Source: Mageeibacillus indolicus UPII9-5
GTDB lineage: Bacteria; Bacillota; Clostridia; Saccharofermentanales; Fastidiosipilaceae
DNA length: 64,000 bases
Reading direction: 5' to 3'
NCBI RefSeq assembly: GCF_000025225.2
Contig: NC_013895.2
Coordinates: 62,001 to 126,000, forward strand
The position numbers were made by a program, and so were the translations under genes. A model generated the notes under the pieces. It was not told the origin of the DNA and did not search any database. It worked only from the letters and a program-made list of their open reading frames with translations. Below, piece by piece: positions 45,330 to 54,750 of the stretch. How positions within the stretch are numbered: the stretch's first letter is position 1; each line of letters starts with the position of its first letter.

Positions 45330-46391
45330 ATGGGAAAAACAATAAAAATACTAGCTGGAGCCTTGACAATGACCATGCTGGCCACGAGCGGGGTGACAGC
45401 GTTGGAATACACATCATTCAGCCGCGAGGAAGCGAAACTGGTAGATCAGCTTTTTGAGGAACAGAATCGCAGCAAGGCGGCTGAGGCGAACGGTGCGAAC
45501 GGCGCGAACGGCGGCGGAGCGAAAACTGCAGCCGACCAAAACGGCATGATTGAGCCGAACGTAATATATAAGTCATTTGCTACGCCGGAGTTTTACCGGA
45601 CACTGAAAAGATACGATGAAGCGCAAAAATCGCTCGCCCAGGACGCCGACGTGGTTGGTGCGCTCGGCACGGCAAGATGTGTAGCCCAATTTCGTTTGGA
45701 CGAACTGAATCGCCAAATCTGCGCCACGCGTAAATTGATGGAATTGGCGGAAGGGATCAAACGCATCGACACATATCGTTATAAACGTTCGCGTAAAACT
45801 AGTGACCCCCAAAAACCGTACCAATTCTACCGCAATGATTTTCCGGTGATTACAGATGCTGTGCGCAGTGCAGCGAGAATATACGCGCTCGACAAAGATG
45901 CCCAAGCTCTGGACAAATTGATCAAGACGAATGCTGAGTTGGCTAGCAAAAACTTGAACGAAAAGCCGAAGTACGAGGCTTTAGGCATCGAATACATGGA
46001 TCGAGTGACCGGGCGCGAGTTGAAAGACAATGTTTTGGCGATTCGCACCCTGATCGACAAAAAGATCATGACCCCGTTGTATCGTGGTCTGATCGAGAAA
46101 CTGATGCTCTTTTACGGTAACAAGCAAATCGCGGATCACACGGTGGGCGAATTGACTCGGCAAGCCAAGGTCGAGGCGGCCAAGATCCACCTGTTGGAGG
46201 CTTTTGCCAAGCAGAAGAAGTTCAGCCTGCGTTCTTGTCCGTTATGCGATTACGGTGCCAAAGTAACACCTTTAGGCGTCGGGGCAGCGGAATTGGCAGA
46301 AAAGATCAAGCAAAAAGATCCGAACAAAGATGACGTGCCGAACACGGCGGCTGCAGTTGTTGCGGCTCCGGTCAAGCGTTTCGCTAACTGA
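45330..46391 (+). CDS. Secreted protein related to the tandem surface-protein pair
   Basis: 353 residues from ATG 45330 (GAGG upstream). Signal peptide ends near TSGVTA. The body matches the pair at 34425/35808 in layout: CVAQFRLDELNRQICATRKLMELAEG against CKAQFELDSANNQILATDKFIELAKG, and the block ending LRSCPLCDY against LRACSLADY. It has an extra Asn/Gly/Ala linker (about 52-65). KDDVPNTA comes 15-22 residues from the end, followed only by AAVVAAPVKRFAN. It lies on the opposite strand and is well diverged, so it is an older paralogue. Confidence 0.82.
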   Translation: MGKTIKILAGALTMTMLATSGVTALEYTSFSREEAKLVDQLFEEQNRSKAAEANGANGANGGGAKTAADQNGMIEPNVIYKSFATPEFYRTLKRYDEAQKSLAQDADVVGALGTARCVAQFRLDELNRQICATRKLMELAEGIKRIDTYRYKRSRKTSDPQKPYQFYRNDFPVITDAVRSAARIYALDKDAQALDKLIKTNAELASKNLNEKPKYEALGIEYMDRVTGRELKDNVLAIRTLIDKKIMTPLYRGLIEKLMLFYGNKQIADHTVGELTRQAKVEAAKIHLLEAFAKQKKFSLRSCPLCDYGAKVTPLGVGAAELAEKIKQKDPNKDDVPNTAAAVVAAPVKRFAN

Positions 46392-46548
46392 TTACGATTG
46401 CGGACGTGCCGGGTGGCTAACTGACTGCGATATGTATGTGGCCAACTTACGGTTACAACTGGGGTGGTTGGCCGACGGCAGTGCAGAAATTGATTGTGAT
46501 GAAGTGTTAGCAACTTACGGTTGCCATAATAAAATATGTAAGCAAGTG

Positions 46549-46622
46549 AAAATCCCTCGCCGGTCTTGTGATATGTACCCAGAAAACTGGACACATATCG
46601 TTGCCGCCGGCAGGGATTTTTT
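46549..46622. terminator. Bidirectional terminator / large hairpin
   Basis: An outer stem pairs GAAAATCCCT..CCGG with CCGG.AGGGATTTT and an inner stem pairs GATATGT with ACATATC. TTTTTTA follows on the plus strand, after the gene ending at 46391. It may also serve the minus-strand gene ending at 46756. Confidence 0.7.
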
Positions 46623-46659
46623 ATAGATAATTTGTTTTTGAATTGTTTCGCCGAATTGT

Positions 46660-46763
46660 TTCGCCGCGTCAACGGTGCGGCTCTCAGCTCGGCTCAGCGT
46701 GTGCACGTTGTTCCGCGCGTCAGTGCGGCTCTCGGCTCAGCTCAGCGCGTGCGCGTTATTTCG
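46660..46763. repeat. GC-rich direct repeats
   Basis: Two imperfect units of about 48 bases (GCGTC..GTGCGGCTCTC.GCTC.GCTCAGCG.GTGC.CGTT) stand head to tail, and the second runs into the 3' end of the gene at 46756. Same style as the repeats at 38989 and 49715. Confidence 0.6.
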
Positions 46764-47451
46764 CCGCGTCAGCTGCCTTAATCAGAATATTTTTGCCCTG
46801 ACGGATCGCACGGTAATGACTATGACTTAAAAAACCGTTCAACAAGGCGGTACGCACATCATAGAAATTGTGCGGATCGGCTGCCGCATCTTCGTCCCCA
46901 GTGCAGCCCGAAACTTTCCCCTGTTGCAAGTGAAAATTGCGATGATCATCATGATCGTGATTACCCTCACAGGTAACCTGCCGCGCTGAGGCCAAGTCCA
47001 CCAGCAACGGGTCAGCCGCAAATTTGCTATGAGTATCAATATTTGTCGCCAAAAGCAAATCGCCTTCCGGGGTAAGACTGCCGGTCAGCGCCATGTCGCA
47101 CGGCATCCCGTCCAAAATTATACCGTTGATCTGCTGAAACAACTCATCCCCCCCTTTGAAATGCTCCGTAGGAGCGCAAGCCGCCCCACAAGCAAAAGCA
47201 CGCGCCAGATTATCCGAGCCGTGAGCGATGGCAAAAGCCAGTCTGCCTTCCACCTCCTCAATTTGCGCCGACAAAAAACCGTGAATATTTGCTTGGTCGA
47301 TGATTTCATCCAAAGCAGCGGTCGGTACAGGTGGGAGGACGGCATTCAAAGCAGCCAATTCATCCTGATCTAGCAAAGTTGCGGTCAGCCTGTCTTGAAA
47401 TTTAATTTTTTCGTACATCAAATAGTGAATCGGACCTAGGGTGCTACTCAT
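46756..47451 (-). CDS. Conserved Cys/His-rich protein of unknown function
   Basis: 231 residues, soluble, no signal peptide. The N-terminus LGPIHYLMYEKIKFQDRL is reminiscent of an uncharacterised clostridial family starting LGPIHYWLYNKI, recalled but not searched. The second half has a possible metal site with Cys and a His/Asp cluster (CEGNHDHDDH near 180) and GCTGDED. AAGGAG precedes the ATG. No function is assigned. Confidence 0.7.
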   Translation of the reverse strand: MSSTLGPIHYLMYEKIKFQDRLTATLLDQDELAALNAVLPPVPTAALDEIIDQANIHGFLSAQIEEVEGRLAFAIAHGSDNLARAFACGAACAPTEHFKGGDELFQQINGIILDGMPCDMALTGSLTPEGDLLLATNIDTHSKFAADPLLVDLASARQVTCEGNHDHDDHRNFHLQQGKVSGCTGDEDAAADPHNFYDVRTALLNGFLSHSHYRAIRQGKNILIKAADAAK

Positions 47452-47619
47452 AATTTCTCCTTATTTCTCCTTTTAATTGTTTACATTATACAAATAAAAT
47501 GCTAAAGTTTTCATTGCCATAGTTTATTTTGCCAATGCTAAAATAAACTATGGCTAATTATAGTCAATTACAGTAATTTATTGCAATGCCAAGCGTTGGA
47601 ATAATTGTAGGAGGTACGT

Positions 47620-48000
47620 ATGAAAATAACTGAAGTGAAAAGCCCTAAAGCCCCACAAGCGATCGGCCCGTATTCGCAAGCCATAATCGCCGGAGAAACG
47701 ATTTATGTATCGGGACAGCTGCCGATAAATCCGACTACCGGAGAAATGCCGACCACTATTACTGAGCAAACCGAGCAGAGCCTCAAAAACATTGTGTCAA
47801 TTTTGGCTGAGGCCGGGGTTTCAATGCAAAATGTCGTTCAAGCCACCGTGTTGCTGCATGATATTAATGATTTTGGTGCGATGAATGAAGTGTATGGACA
47901 ATTTTTCAAAGCTCCCTTCCCTTCTCGTATGGCTTATCAGGTGGCATGCCTGCCGAAAAACGCTAAAGTAGAAATCGCGGTAATTGCTGTCCGCAGTTGA
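47620..48000 (+). CDS. ridA: RidA/YjgF-family enamine/imine deaminase
   Basis: 126 residues, exact family size. It hydrolyses reactive 2-aminoacrylate and similar enamines. IGPYSQAI near the N-terminus and the C-terminal FPSRMAYQVACLPKNAKVEIAVIAV match; the key Arg in PSR is kept. GTAGGAGG precedes the ATG. Stand-alone gene with its own terminator. Confidence 0.93.
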   Translation: MKITEVKSPKAPQAIGPYSQAIIAGETIYVSGQLPINPTTGEMPTTITEQTEQSLKNIVSILAEAGVSMQNVVQATVLLHDINDFGAMNEVYGQFFKAPFPSRMAYQVACLPKNAKVEIAVIAVRS

Positions 48001-48043
48001 TCGCGCTAGGTTTTGCCGGACCACGATATTTTTTATAAATGAC

Positions 48044-48081
48044 AATGCCCGTCACCGGTCACATAGCCGGTAGCGGGCATT
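48044..48081 (+). terminator. Terminator after ridA
   Basis: AATGCCCG..ACCGG pairs with CCGGT..CGGGCATT around a short loop, about 45 bases after the ridA stop. The T-run is short (TTTCTG). Confidence 0.65.
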
Positions 48082-48395
48082 TCTGCGTCTAATGGTACAA
48101 TGGTATGTGCAAACTTGGCCGTTTCACTTATCGCATTAACTTATTATATCCTTATCACCTTATCACAGAGAATTTAGTAAGCGAAAACGGACATTTTGGC
48201 TTGGCTAAATCCTTGGGCAACGTATAATCTAAAGTGGCGGAGGACGACAAGTGCCAAAGCGTCTATTCCACATTTTTAGGAAATTGTCTATTGATTGTTG
48301 CCTATTGATTTTGCCTACTGCTACTGCTACTGACTAAGGGCTACTGTCCTACTGCCTATTGACTATAATTATCTGTAACCATGAAGGAGTTAAAT
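48082..48395. repeat. Gap before the MFS gene with short CTACTG/CTATTG repeats
   Basis: About 314 bases. From about 48288 to 48366 the sequence is mostly repeats of CTACTG and CCTATTGATT. No gene is seen. Confidence 0.5.
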
Positions 48396-49694
48396 ATGAC
48401 GAATACGAAAGCAATTTCATGCGATGCGGCCGACACCGGGGCGAGCGTGGTCGCTGCCAATGGTAAATTCGCAGCTGACACCGGGGCGAGTGTGGTCGCT
48501 GCCAATGGCAGATCTGCGGCCGACACCGGGACGGTGAGTACGGAGGGAAAAACGCGACACACTTTGTCGCTTCTCCTGCTCATGGCCAGCATAACCTTGA
48601 TGGCTGTTTTATGCGAACTTGTCCCATCCGGAGTTTTACCGCTGATGGCCAAACACTTCGCCATCAGTGAAGCCAAAGCCGGAATTTTGGTTGGCGGCTA
48701 CGCGGTGGCCTCGGCAATTTGCGGCATACCGCTGGTATCTTTAACGGTAGAATGGCCGCGCAAAAGACTACTGTTTATTCTGATAATTGGCTTTGCCGTA
48801 TCCAATATTATTGTAAGCTTTGCTCCCGGTTTTACCGTGGCCATCCTAGGAAGAATTTTGGGTGGAATATGTGCCGGAACTTTGTGGCCGATGATTACCG
48901 CCTATGGCATGGCTTTTGTTGAACAACGGCACCAAGGACGTGCGGTAACAATAATTATGTCGGGAATTACCGTTGGTATGGCCTTGGGCTTGCCGTTTAT
49001 GACTAAAATAGGCACTCTTTTCGGCTTTCAGGCAGAATTTTTGCTGCTAGGCATTTTGCTCGTAATTATCGCCGTGCTGTGCCGGATTTTTTTGCCGTCG
49101 GTGGCCGGAGAAAAGCGGTCGAGGGCTAATTCACCCTTGACCATGTTAAAAAATCGCGGCGTTTTGTTGGTCATTCTTCTGACTTTTTTAGCTGTAGGCG
49201 TAAATTACGGCCTATATACATTTATAACCAATTTAGTTGCTGTTACAGGCTACCCCGGCATCACAACAGCTCAACTGCTTTTCGGCATTGGTTCGGTTAT
49301 TTCGATTATCTTGGCCATACGCTATATTGACCGTTATCTGCCGGAAATCGTCTTGGCACTGTTCTTGGTTGGGGTGATAGCAATGCTGACACTGTACTTT
49401 GCCGGCAGCGTATACGTGTTGCATCTGGCTTTTGTTTTGTGGGGGCTGGGGTTCGGCTCTTTGAGCAGTGTTTTTCAGGCGGCTACGGCGCGGCAGGTGC
49501 GCGAAGGTACGGCGGTTGCCAATGCTTTGCAGTCGTCTTCGTTTAACTTTTCGATCATGATCGGGTCGAGTGTGGGCGGAGTTTTGCTGGGGCAAAAAGG
49601 TGCGATGGCGATTGTTCTTTTGACTGCAGGTGTACTTGCATTTGGAGGGGTTGTCAGTGGTCTGACAAGACGGCAATTGAGCGGATTGCAGTGA
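48396..49694 (+). CDS. MFS transporter, drug/arabinose-efflux type (DHA1)
   Basis: 432 residues from ATG 48396 (AAGGAGT upstream). Twelve hydrophobic segments from about residue 45; the loop WPRKR between the second and third, and GRILGGICAGTLWPM, fit DHA1 exporters of the AraJ/YdhP group. It is likely a proton-driven exporter; the substrate is unknown. The cytoplasmic N-terminus carries a nearly perfect in-frame duplication (AADTGASVVAANG about residues 11-23 and 26-38, then AADTG again), also a direct repeat in DNA (48428-48531). Confidence 0.88.
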   Translation: MTNTKAISCDAADTGASVVAANGKFAADTGASVVAANGRSAADTGTVSTEGKTRHTLSLLLLMASITLMAVLCELVPSGVLPLMAKHFAISEAKAGILVGGYAVASAICGIPLVSLTVEWPRKRLLFILIIGFAVSNIIVSFAPGFTVAILGRILGGICAGTLWPMITAYGMAFVEQRHQGRAVTIIMSGITVGMALGLPFMTKIGTLFGFQAEFLLLGILLVIIAVLCRIFLPSVAGEKRSRANSPLTMLKNRGVLLVILLTFLAVGVNYGLYTFITNLVAVTGYPGITTAQLLFGIGSVISIILAIRYIDRYLPEIVLALFLVGVIAMLTLYFAGSVYVLHLAFVLWGLGFGSLSSVFQAATARQVREGTAVANALQSSSFNFSIMIGSSVGGVLLGQKGAMAIVLLTAGVLAFGGVVSGLTRRQLSGLQ

Positions 49695-49714
49695 CGTTAT
49701 AACGTGCTGACGTA

Positions 49715-49800
49715 GGTGAAAGGCCGTGCGACGTAATGCGCTGAAACCGGTGGAATGCGCTGAAACCGGTGGAATGTGTAATACCGATGGAATGCGTTGA
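49715..49800. repeat. Tandem repeat in the gap before the flavin reductase gene
   Basis: A 19-base unit, AATGCGCTGAAACCGGTGG, occurs twice perfectly and again in decayed forms. Confidence 0.7.
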
Positions 49801-49860
49801 GATAGTATTTGTTGAGATGAATCATTTACTGAGATAAATTATTTTATATGGAGGAAATAC

Positions 49861-50802
49861 ATGCTGTTACAGACTTTAAACCTATCTGATTTAAAACTTG
49901 CCAATCGCCTGGTAATGCCGCCGATGGCCACGGAGTCGACGGCTGACGGCAAAGTCACCCAAAAATTAATTGATTATTATGTCGCGCGTTCCGGCAAAAT
50001 CGGCCTGATTATATGCGAACATGCTTATGTTTCACCACGCGGCAAAGCTTCCCCCGGACAATTACGGTTGGACGAGGCGGCAGATATGCAAGGCTTGCGT
50101 GCTTTAACGACAGCTGTACATGAACAAGGAGTGACCAAGATCATTCAGCAAATAAACCATGCCGGCCCACAAACAAAAGTGGTAGAAAACCCCTTTGTGG
50201 TAGATACAATGACTGCGGCGGATATCGCAGCGGTGAAAAATGAATTTGTCGCGGCGGCCTTGCGGGTCAAAACAGCCGGTTTTGACGGCGTCGAAATTCA
50301 CTGTGCCCATGGCTATTTGTTGAATCAGTTTTATTCTCCGCGCAAAAATCACCGTGAGGATGAGTATGGCGGCGATGTGGCCGGCAGGTTGCGCCTGACG
50401 TGCGAAATTTTGACGGAAGTGCGCCGGGCGGTAGGCGCCGATTATCTGGTGGCTGTGCGCTTCGGGGCGGTAGATTATCGCGAAAACGGCAGCTTGCTGA
50501 CGGAAGTTGCACCGGCGGCAAAACTTTTGGTGCAAGCCGGGGCGGATCTGATTGATATTTCCGGCGGCTTAACCGGCTTTATGCGCCGCGATTGCGTCAC
50601 GCCGGGCTGGTTCAAAGCGGAAGCGCAAGCAGCAAAAATTGGTGGCGGGGTATCGGTTTTGCTGACTGGCGGAATTACTTCGCGAGAAACAGCGGAAGAT
50701 TTGCTGGCAGCAGGAGTGTGCGATTTAATCGGCGTCGGGCGACCCCTGCTGCAAAATCCGGGCGTGATTGATGCGCTTTTGGGAAATGACTCGGCCGAAT
50801 GA
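49861..50802 (+). CDS. NADH:flavin oxidoreductase (Old Yellow Enzyme family)
   Basis: 313 residues, the short OYE form without the C-terminal FeS/FAD domains. FMN TIM-barrel with NRLVMPPMAT near the N-terminus, HAGPQTK, the barrel segment FDGVEIHCAHGYLLNQFYSPRKNHREDEYGG (starting near residue 141) and LLTGGITS / GVGRPLL for phosphate binding. It reduces activated C=C bonds with NAD(P)H; the natural substrate is unknown. GGAGGAA precedes the ATG. Confidence 0.9.
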   Translation: MLLQTLNLSDLKLANRLVMPPMATESTADGKVTQKLIDYYVARSGKIGLIICEHAYVSPRGKASPGQLRLDEAADMQGLRALTTAVHEQGVTKIIQQINHAGPQTKVVENPFVVDTMTAADIAAVKNEFVAAALRVKTAGFDGVEIHCAHGYLLNQFYSPRKNHREDEYGGDVAGRLRLTCEILTEVRRAVGADYLVAVRFGAVDYRENGSLLTEVAPAAKLLVQAGADLIDISGGLTGFMRRDCVTPGWFKAEAQAAKIGGGVSVLLTGGITSRETAEDLLAAGVCDLIGVGRPLLQNPGVIDALLGNDSAE

Positions 50803-50951
50803 CTAAAGGCTTTAACTGACTCCGGCGAATGGCTCGGCTGATGCTTCCCCCCAACTAAAACAGCAACTTTAGGTTTGCGTGCCTGCCGTTTTTTCACATC
50901 TTCATACGAAAAACACATCTCTCGTGTAATATGTAGATGGAGGAAAAATAA

Positions 50952-51956
50952 ATGGCAACGATCCTGTTTATGGAAGATGAGAAAAATATTCGTGAAGTGC
51001 TGGCTGAATATATGCAAACGGCAGGGCATAAGGTTTTAGCTTGTGTTAATGGATTTGTGGCCAAAGAAATTGTACTAGGTCAAACCACCGCGATGGTTGC
51101 CGCATCGAATGCCGGAAATGACGTTGTGGAAGATTTTCAATCCTCGGCCTCAGCACCGCCACTTGCAGGCTCGGCCTCAATGCCGCCGCTTGCGGCCTCA
51201 TACTCAACGCCGCCACTTGCGAGCTCATCTCCTATGCTGACAACAGACCACGCCGAGAAACCTACAAGTAACTCACCTATGACGGCCGGCAACTTACCAT
51301 TTGATCTGGCGGTTTTAGACATAAAGGTTCCCGGCCCCGACGGTCTGGAAATTTTGAGACTGATAAAGAGCCGCTATGGCGACAGTATCGGCGTGATCAT
51401 GCTAACTGCCTATGACGATTTACCAATGCAACTTGCCGCTTTCAATGCCTTGGCCGATGATTTTGTAACCAAACCGCCGGCCCCGGTCATATTACTCAAA
51501 CGAATTGAGGCAGTTTTGCGGCGTTGCCGGTTGCACAATGCCCGCTCCGAATCGTCCCAATGCTCAACCCGGCCTTGCGCCGGGATACATCCTAAGACTA
51601 TCACGCCCACAACCAGCCCAAACAACCAAACTTTACCGACTGCCCCCACCTCCTACCTTGCCGCCGGAATTGCTTTGCAGGTAGACAATGATGGGTACAG
51701 CGTTTACTATCAGCAAAGAAATTTGCGCTTGACCGTGACCGAGTTTCTTCTCTTTAAGACCCTGTACGACCATCCTGGCCGAGTATATAACCGCGATCAA
51801 TTGATAACTGCAATATTTGATGCTGATTATATTGCCAGTGAGCGGACAATAGATACCCACGTCAAGAATTTGCGAAAAAAGTTGCCGGCAGACTGCCGCT
51901 CCGCGCTAGAAACGGTGATCGGACTCGGCTACCGCTGGCATCGGGAAGGACGGTGA
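50952..51956 (+). CDS. OmpR-family response regulator with an insertion in the receiver domain
   Basis: 334 residues (about 230 is usual). The receiver begins with the acidic pocket at 8-10 (EDE) and resumes with the phospho-acceptor Asp123 in LAVLDIKVPGPDG, Thr in MLTAYDD and Lys in VTKP. Between about 48 and 114 is a low-complexity insert with repeats of SASxPPLA. A second Ser/Thr/Pro-rich linker (about 200-235) leads into the winged-helix DNA-binding domain (LTVTEFLLFKTL ... RTIDTHVKNLRKKL). GGAGG precedes the ATG. The histidine kinase gene starts 3 bases after its stop. Confidence 0.88.
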   Translation: MATILFMEDEKNIREVLAEYMQTAGHKVLACVNGFVAKEIVLGQTTAMVAASNAGNDVVEDFQSSASAPPLAGSASMPPLAASYSTPPLASSSPMLTTDHAEKPTSNSPMTAGNLPFDLAVLDIKVPGPDGLEILRLIKSRYGDSIGVIMLTAYDDLPMQLAAFNALADDFVTKPPAPVILLKRIEAVLRRCRLHNARSESSQCSTRPCAGIHPKTITPTTSPNNQTLPTAPTSYLAAGIALQVDNDGYSVYYQQRNLRLTVTEFLLFKTLYDHPGRVYNRDQLITAIFDADYIASERTIDTHVKNLRKKLPADCRSALETVIGLGYRWHREGR

Positions 51957-51959
51957 ACA

Positions 51960-53831
51960 ATGTCAATATTTAAAACGAATCATCTCCGCAGAAAACAAAT
52001 AAGTTTGGGCGGCAAAACCTTCATTTATAGCATGGCTATTGCTTGTTTAACGCTGCTCGTAGTGCTTGCATATTTATTCCTATTGCTTCCGTCACTTTAT
52101 ATAGAGGATCGTCGCTTGGCAAATTTAGATTATGCCAAAAAAGCCTTGCACGAATATACTGAGACCGGCCACATACCCGTAGAACCTAATCTCCAAGAAT
52201 CAATGTTGGCCGGAGTGACCATTCCCCACACCGGTTATAAGTTATCTTTCAATTTCGGCACGGTAAGCGGGGAAATAGAAGTGACCGGCAAAGCCGAACA
52301 AAAAGTATTCGATTCATTTCGTAATTTTAAAAAATTCGACGATGCGGCGGCAATAAAACAGCTATGGCATCAAAATTCGTCCTATTTTAAGGATTTTTTT
52401 GCCAAACTTGAAACAGCAGTCAATCCGAGTTTTAAAATTTCTCTGCACGATGTGGCCGAGCCGCCGGGTATACCTAAAAGAATTGCCAAACTTCACTACA
52501 TAAATTCCAAGGCCTTTATTGCCGAGTTTATCGCTGAGCAAAATCCGAGTGGAACGCGCTATACATCATTATGGGGAATCAGGCAAAGCCCCGAAGCAAC
52601 CAAAATTGTCCTGATAAACTCAATCACCCCGCGTGCCACCGACATTTTACCGACAATTAGCAAAGGTGTACCACTGATCGTCCTGTTGATTTTCCTCATT
52701 GCCTTAGGAGGAGCGCGTTTGTATGCCGGCAAAATCGTAAAGCCGATTAAACGTCTGGCCGGCTTGGCCGAAGAAGGGATCATCGAAACGGAAAAAACCG
52801 CGGCAGCAGCTAATTTTCGCGCTGTAAATGCGCCAAATTTTACCGCAGCTGATCTTGGGATGACTTGGGCAAATGATTATGCTACCTCCAAAGAAGTTGC
52901 TGCATTGAGCAAAGCTTTACGAAGCTTGTTTTCTACACAATCTGCCGCCATGCACGAATTGATTGCCCAAAATAAGCACCGGGAAGTCTTCCTTCGTGCC
53001 GCCGCTCACCGGATGAAAACGCCGGTCGCCGCCGCCTCACTTTTGCTTGACGGGATGATCGGTAAGATTGGGAAATACGCGGATTATTCTACCTATTTGC
53101 CGCAAGTTAAACACGAGTTGAATGAGATTATCGGAATTGTCAATGAAATTAATGAACTTGGTGCAGCTGGACTTAAGGTTGACTTGACTAAGGTGGATAT
53201 TGGCCTGCTTTGTCAAACGGTCGGGAAAGAATTTGCTGTGCTGCGTCAGGACAAGGGGTTGCAAATGACCTACCGGATAAATGGAAAGCCAAAGTTTGAT
53301 ATGCCCGACCTGAAATTTGAAGCTTCAGCTGCAGGACTTGCCACCGATGAATCTGCCCGATTAAGCGTTGAAAACGAAAAGTCAGAAGGGGTGGTCTGGC
53401 TGACCGATGCTTTAATGCTGCGGAAAATATTAGAAAATTTAGTTGGCAACGCGGTACGTTACACGGCTGCCGGCGGCGAAATATTGATAGATCTGAAAGC
53501 GGATTCCATACGGGTGATTAATCGCCCGGCACGGATTGCCTCCACTCTCTTACCGGTTATTTTTGAACCTTTCGTCACCGGCCACTCCCACGCCTTTGGG
53601 GATTCCGCTCAGATGCCAAACACAGGCAATGTTTTAGCCCCTGCATACCACCCGGATATGACGGGTACCGCTATGCAAGAAAACGAAGCTCACGGCCACG
53701 GTTTAGGCTTGTACATCGCTAAATATTTTGCCAAAATTTTAAACTTAGATCTAATTGTCCATACCGACAAAGATACTGTAACTTTTACCTTAATCAATAG
53801 ACTTATAACGGCACAGAAAAATAGTAATTAG
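51960..53831 (+). CDS. Sensor histidine kinase
   Basis: 623 residues. Two membrane segments (about 18-44 and 232-252) flank an extracellular sensor of about 185 residues with no recognised fold. The phospho-acceptor His350 is in AAHRMKTPVAA, the N-box around NAVRYT, and the G-box GHGLGLYIAKYF. It partners the response regulator just upstream. The ABC exporter genes directly downstream are the likely target or sensing partner. Confidence 0.9.
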   Translation: MSIFKTNHLRRKQISLGGKTFIYSMAIACLTLLVVLAYLFLLLPSLYIEDRRLANLDYAKKALHEYTETGHIPVEPNLQESMLAGVTIPHTGYKLSFNFGTVSGEIEVTGKAEQKVFDSFRNFKKFDDAAAIKQLWHQNSSYFKDFFAKLETAVNPSFKISLHDVAEPPGIPKRIAKLHYINSKAFIAEFIAEQNPSGTRYTSLWGIRQSPEATKIVLINSITPRATDILPTISKGVPLIVLLIFLIALGGARLYAGKIVKPIKRLAGLAEEGIIETEKTAAAANFRAVNAPNFTAADLGMTWANDYATSKEVAALSKALRSLFSTQSAAMHELIAQNKHREVFLRAAAHRMKTPVAAASLLLDGMIGKIGKYADYSTYLPQVKHELNEIIGIVNEINELGAAGLKVDLTKVDIGLLCQTVGKEFAVLRQDKGLQMTYRINGKPKFDMPDLKFEASAAGLATDESARLSVENEKSEGVVWLTDALMLRKILENLVGNAVRYTAAGGEILIDLKADSIRVINRPARIASTLLPVIFEPFVTGHSHAFGDSAQMPNTGNVLAPAYHPDMTGTAMQENEAHGHGLGLYIAKYFAKILNLDLIVHTDKDTVTFTLINRLITAQKNSN

Positions 53832-53868
53832 TAGCACCCGTGAAACGGAGAAAGGAACAAAGATAGAA

Positions 53869-54750
53869 ATGCTTAAATTAGATAATGTAAAAGTGCAATT
53901 TAAGGATCAAGTTGCCGTTGACCTTAATCGCGAAATTGATATTGCTACCGGGGAACGCGTGGGCATCATCGGCAGCAATGGAGCCGGCAAAACGACTTTG
54001 CTAAAAGCCATTCTCGGGATTGTTCCATACAGTGGCCGGATAATCAGCGACGTGCCAATGAAGGCAATTGGCGTACACATGCAACAAAATGAATACTGCG
54101 AAATGGTGCCGATTAAAGTTATTATGGAGATGATTCTTGGCCACAGCCTCAAGTCAGACCCGCAAGTCCAAGAATTGATTGACTTCTTTGACTTTTCTCC
54201 CTGCCTGACTAAACGCTGGAAACACCTATCCGGAGGGCAAAAACAACGCTTGACCTTGATTTTAGTCATGGCACGCCCATCCCCTTTGGTCATGTTCGAT
54301 GAAGTTACTTCCGGCCTTGATTTTGTCACGCGTGACAACCTGATGCGCAAACTGGTTACGTGGTATGCGGGCAAAGAGACGACATTACTTATTACCTCGC
54401 ATTATTACGCGGAATTAAATAATCTGGCCGATAAAATTCTCCTTATCGATCATGGCCAAGTTGTCGATTATGGCAGCAAAGAATTCCTATTTAAAAAATA
54501 TTGTGGTGCCTCAGTACTGACATTCCCGATCTCGACGCAGGGTAGTGCAATTGCCGCGAACCATGATCTTATCATTGCACCTAATGGCCAAATCGCCATA
54601 CGTTGCCAATCACCTGAAGAAGAATTAAGTGTTACGGCAAAATTGGTGGCAGCCAATATTAACTATCAGCGAACCAACCACGATATTGAACTGATAAGTT
54701 TAAATGCTTTGGCAAGGCAAAACGAAAGAAAGGAAGAAAGAAAATCATGA
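53869..54750 (+). CDS. ABC transporter ATP-binding protein
   Basis: 293 residues. Walker A GSNGAGKTT (35-43), signature LSGGQKQR (120-127), Walker B VMFDE (141-145) and switch His in ITSHYY. The extra C-terminal part resembles antibiotic/lantibiotic-type exporters. It pairs with the permease gene, which it overlaps by 4 bases (ATGA). Confidence 0.9.
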   Translation: MLKLDNVKVQFKDQVAVDLNREIDIATGERVGIIGSNGAGKTTLLKAILGIVPYSGRIISDVPMKAIGVHMQQNEYCEMVPIKVIMEMILGHSLKSDPQVQELIDFFDFSPCLTKRWKHLSGGQKQRLTLILVMARPSPLVMFDEVTSGLDFVTRDNLMRKLVTWYAGKETTLLITSHYYAELNNLADKILLIDHGQVVDYGSKEFLFKKYCGASVLTFPISTQGSAIAANHDLIIAPNGQIAIRCQSPEEELSVTAKLVAANINYQRTNHDIELISLNALARQNERKEERKS

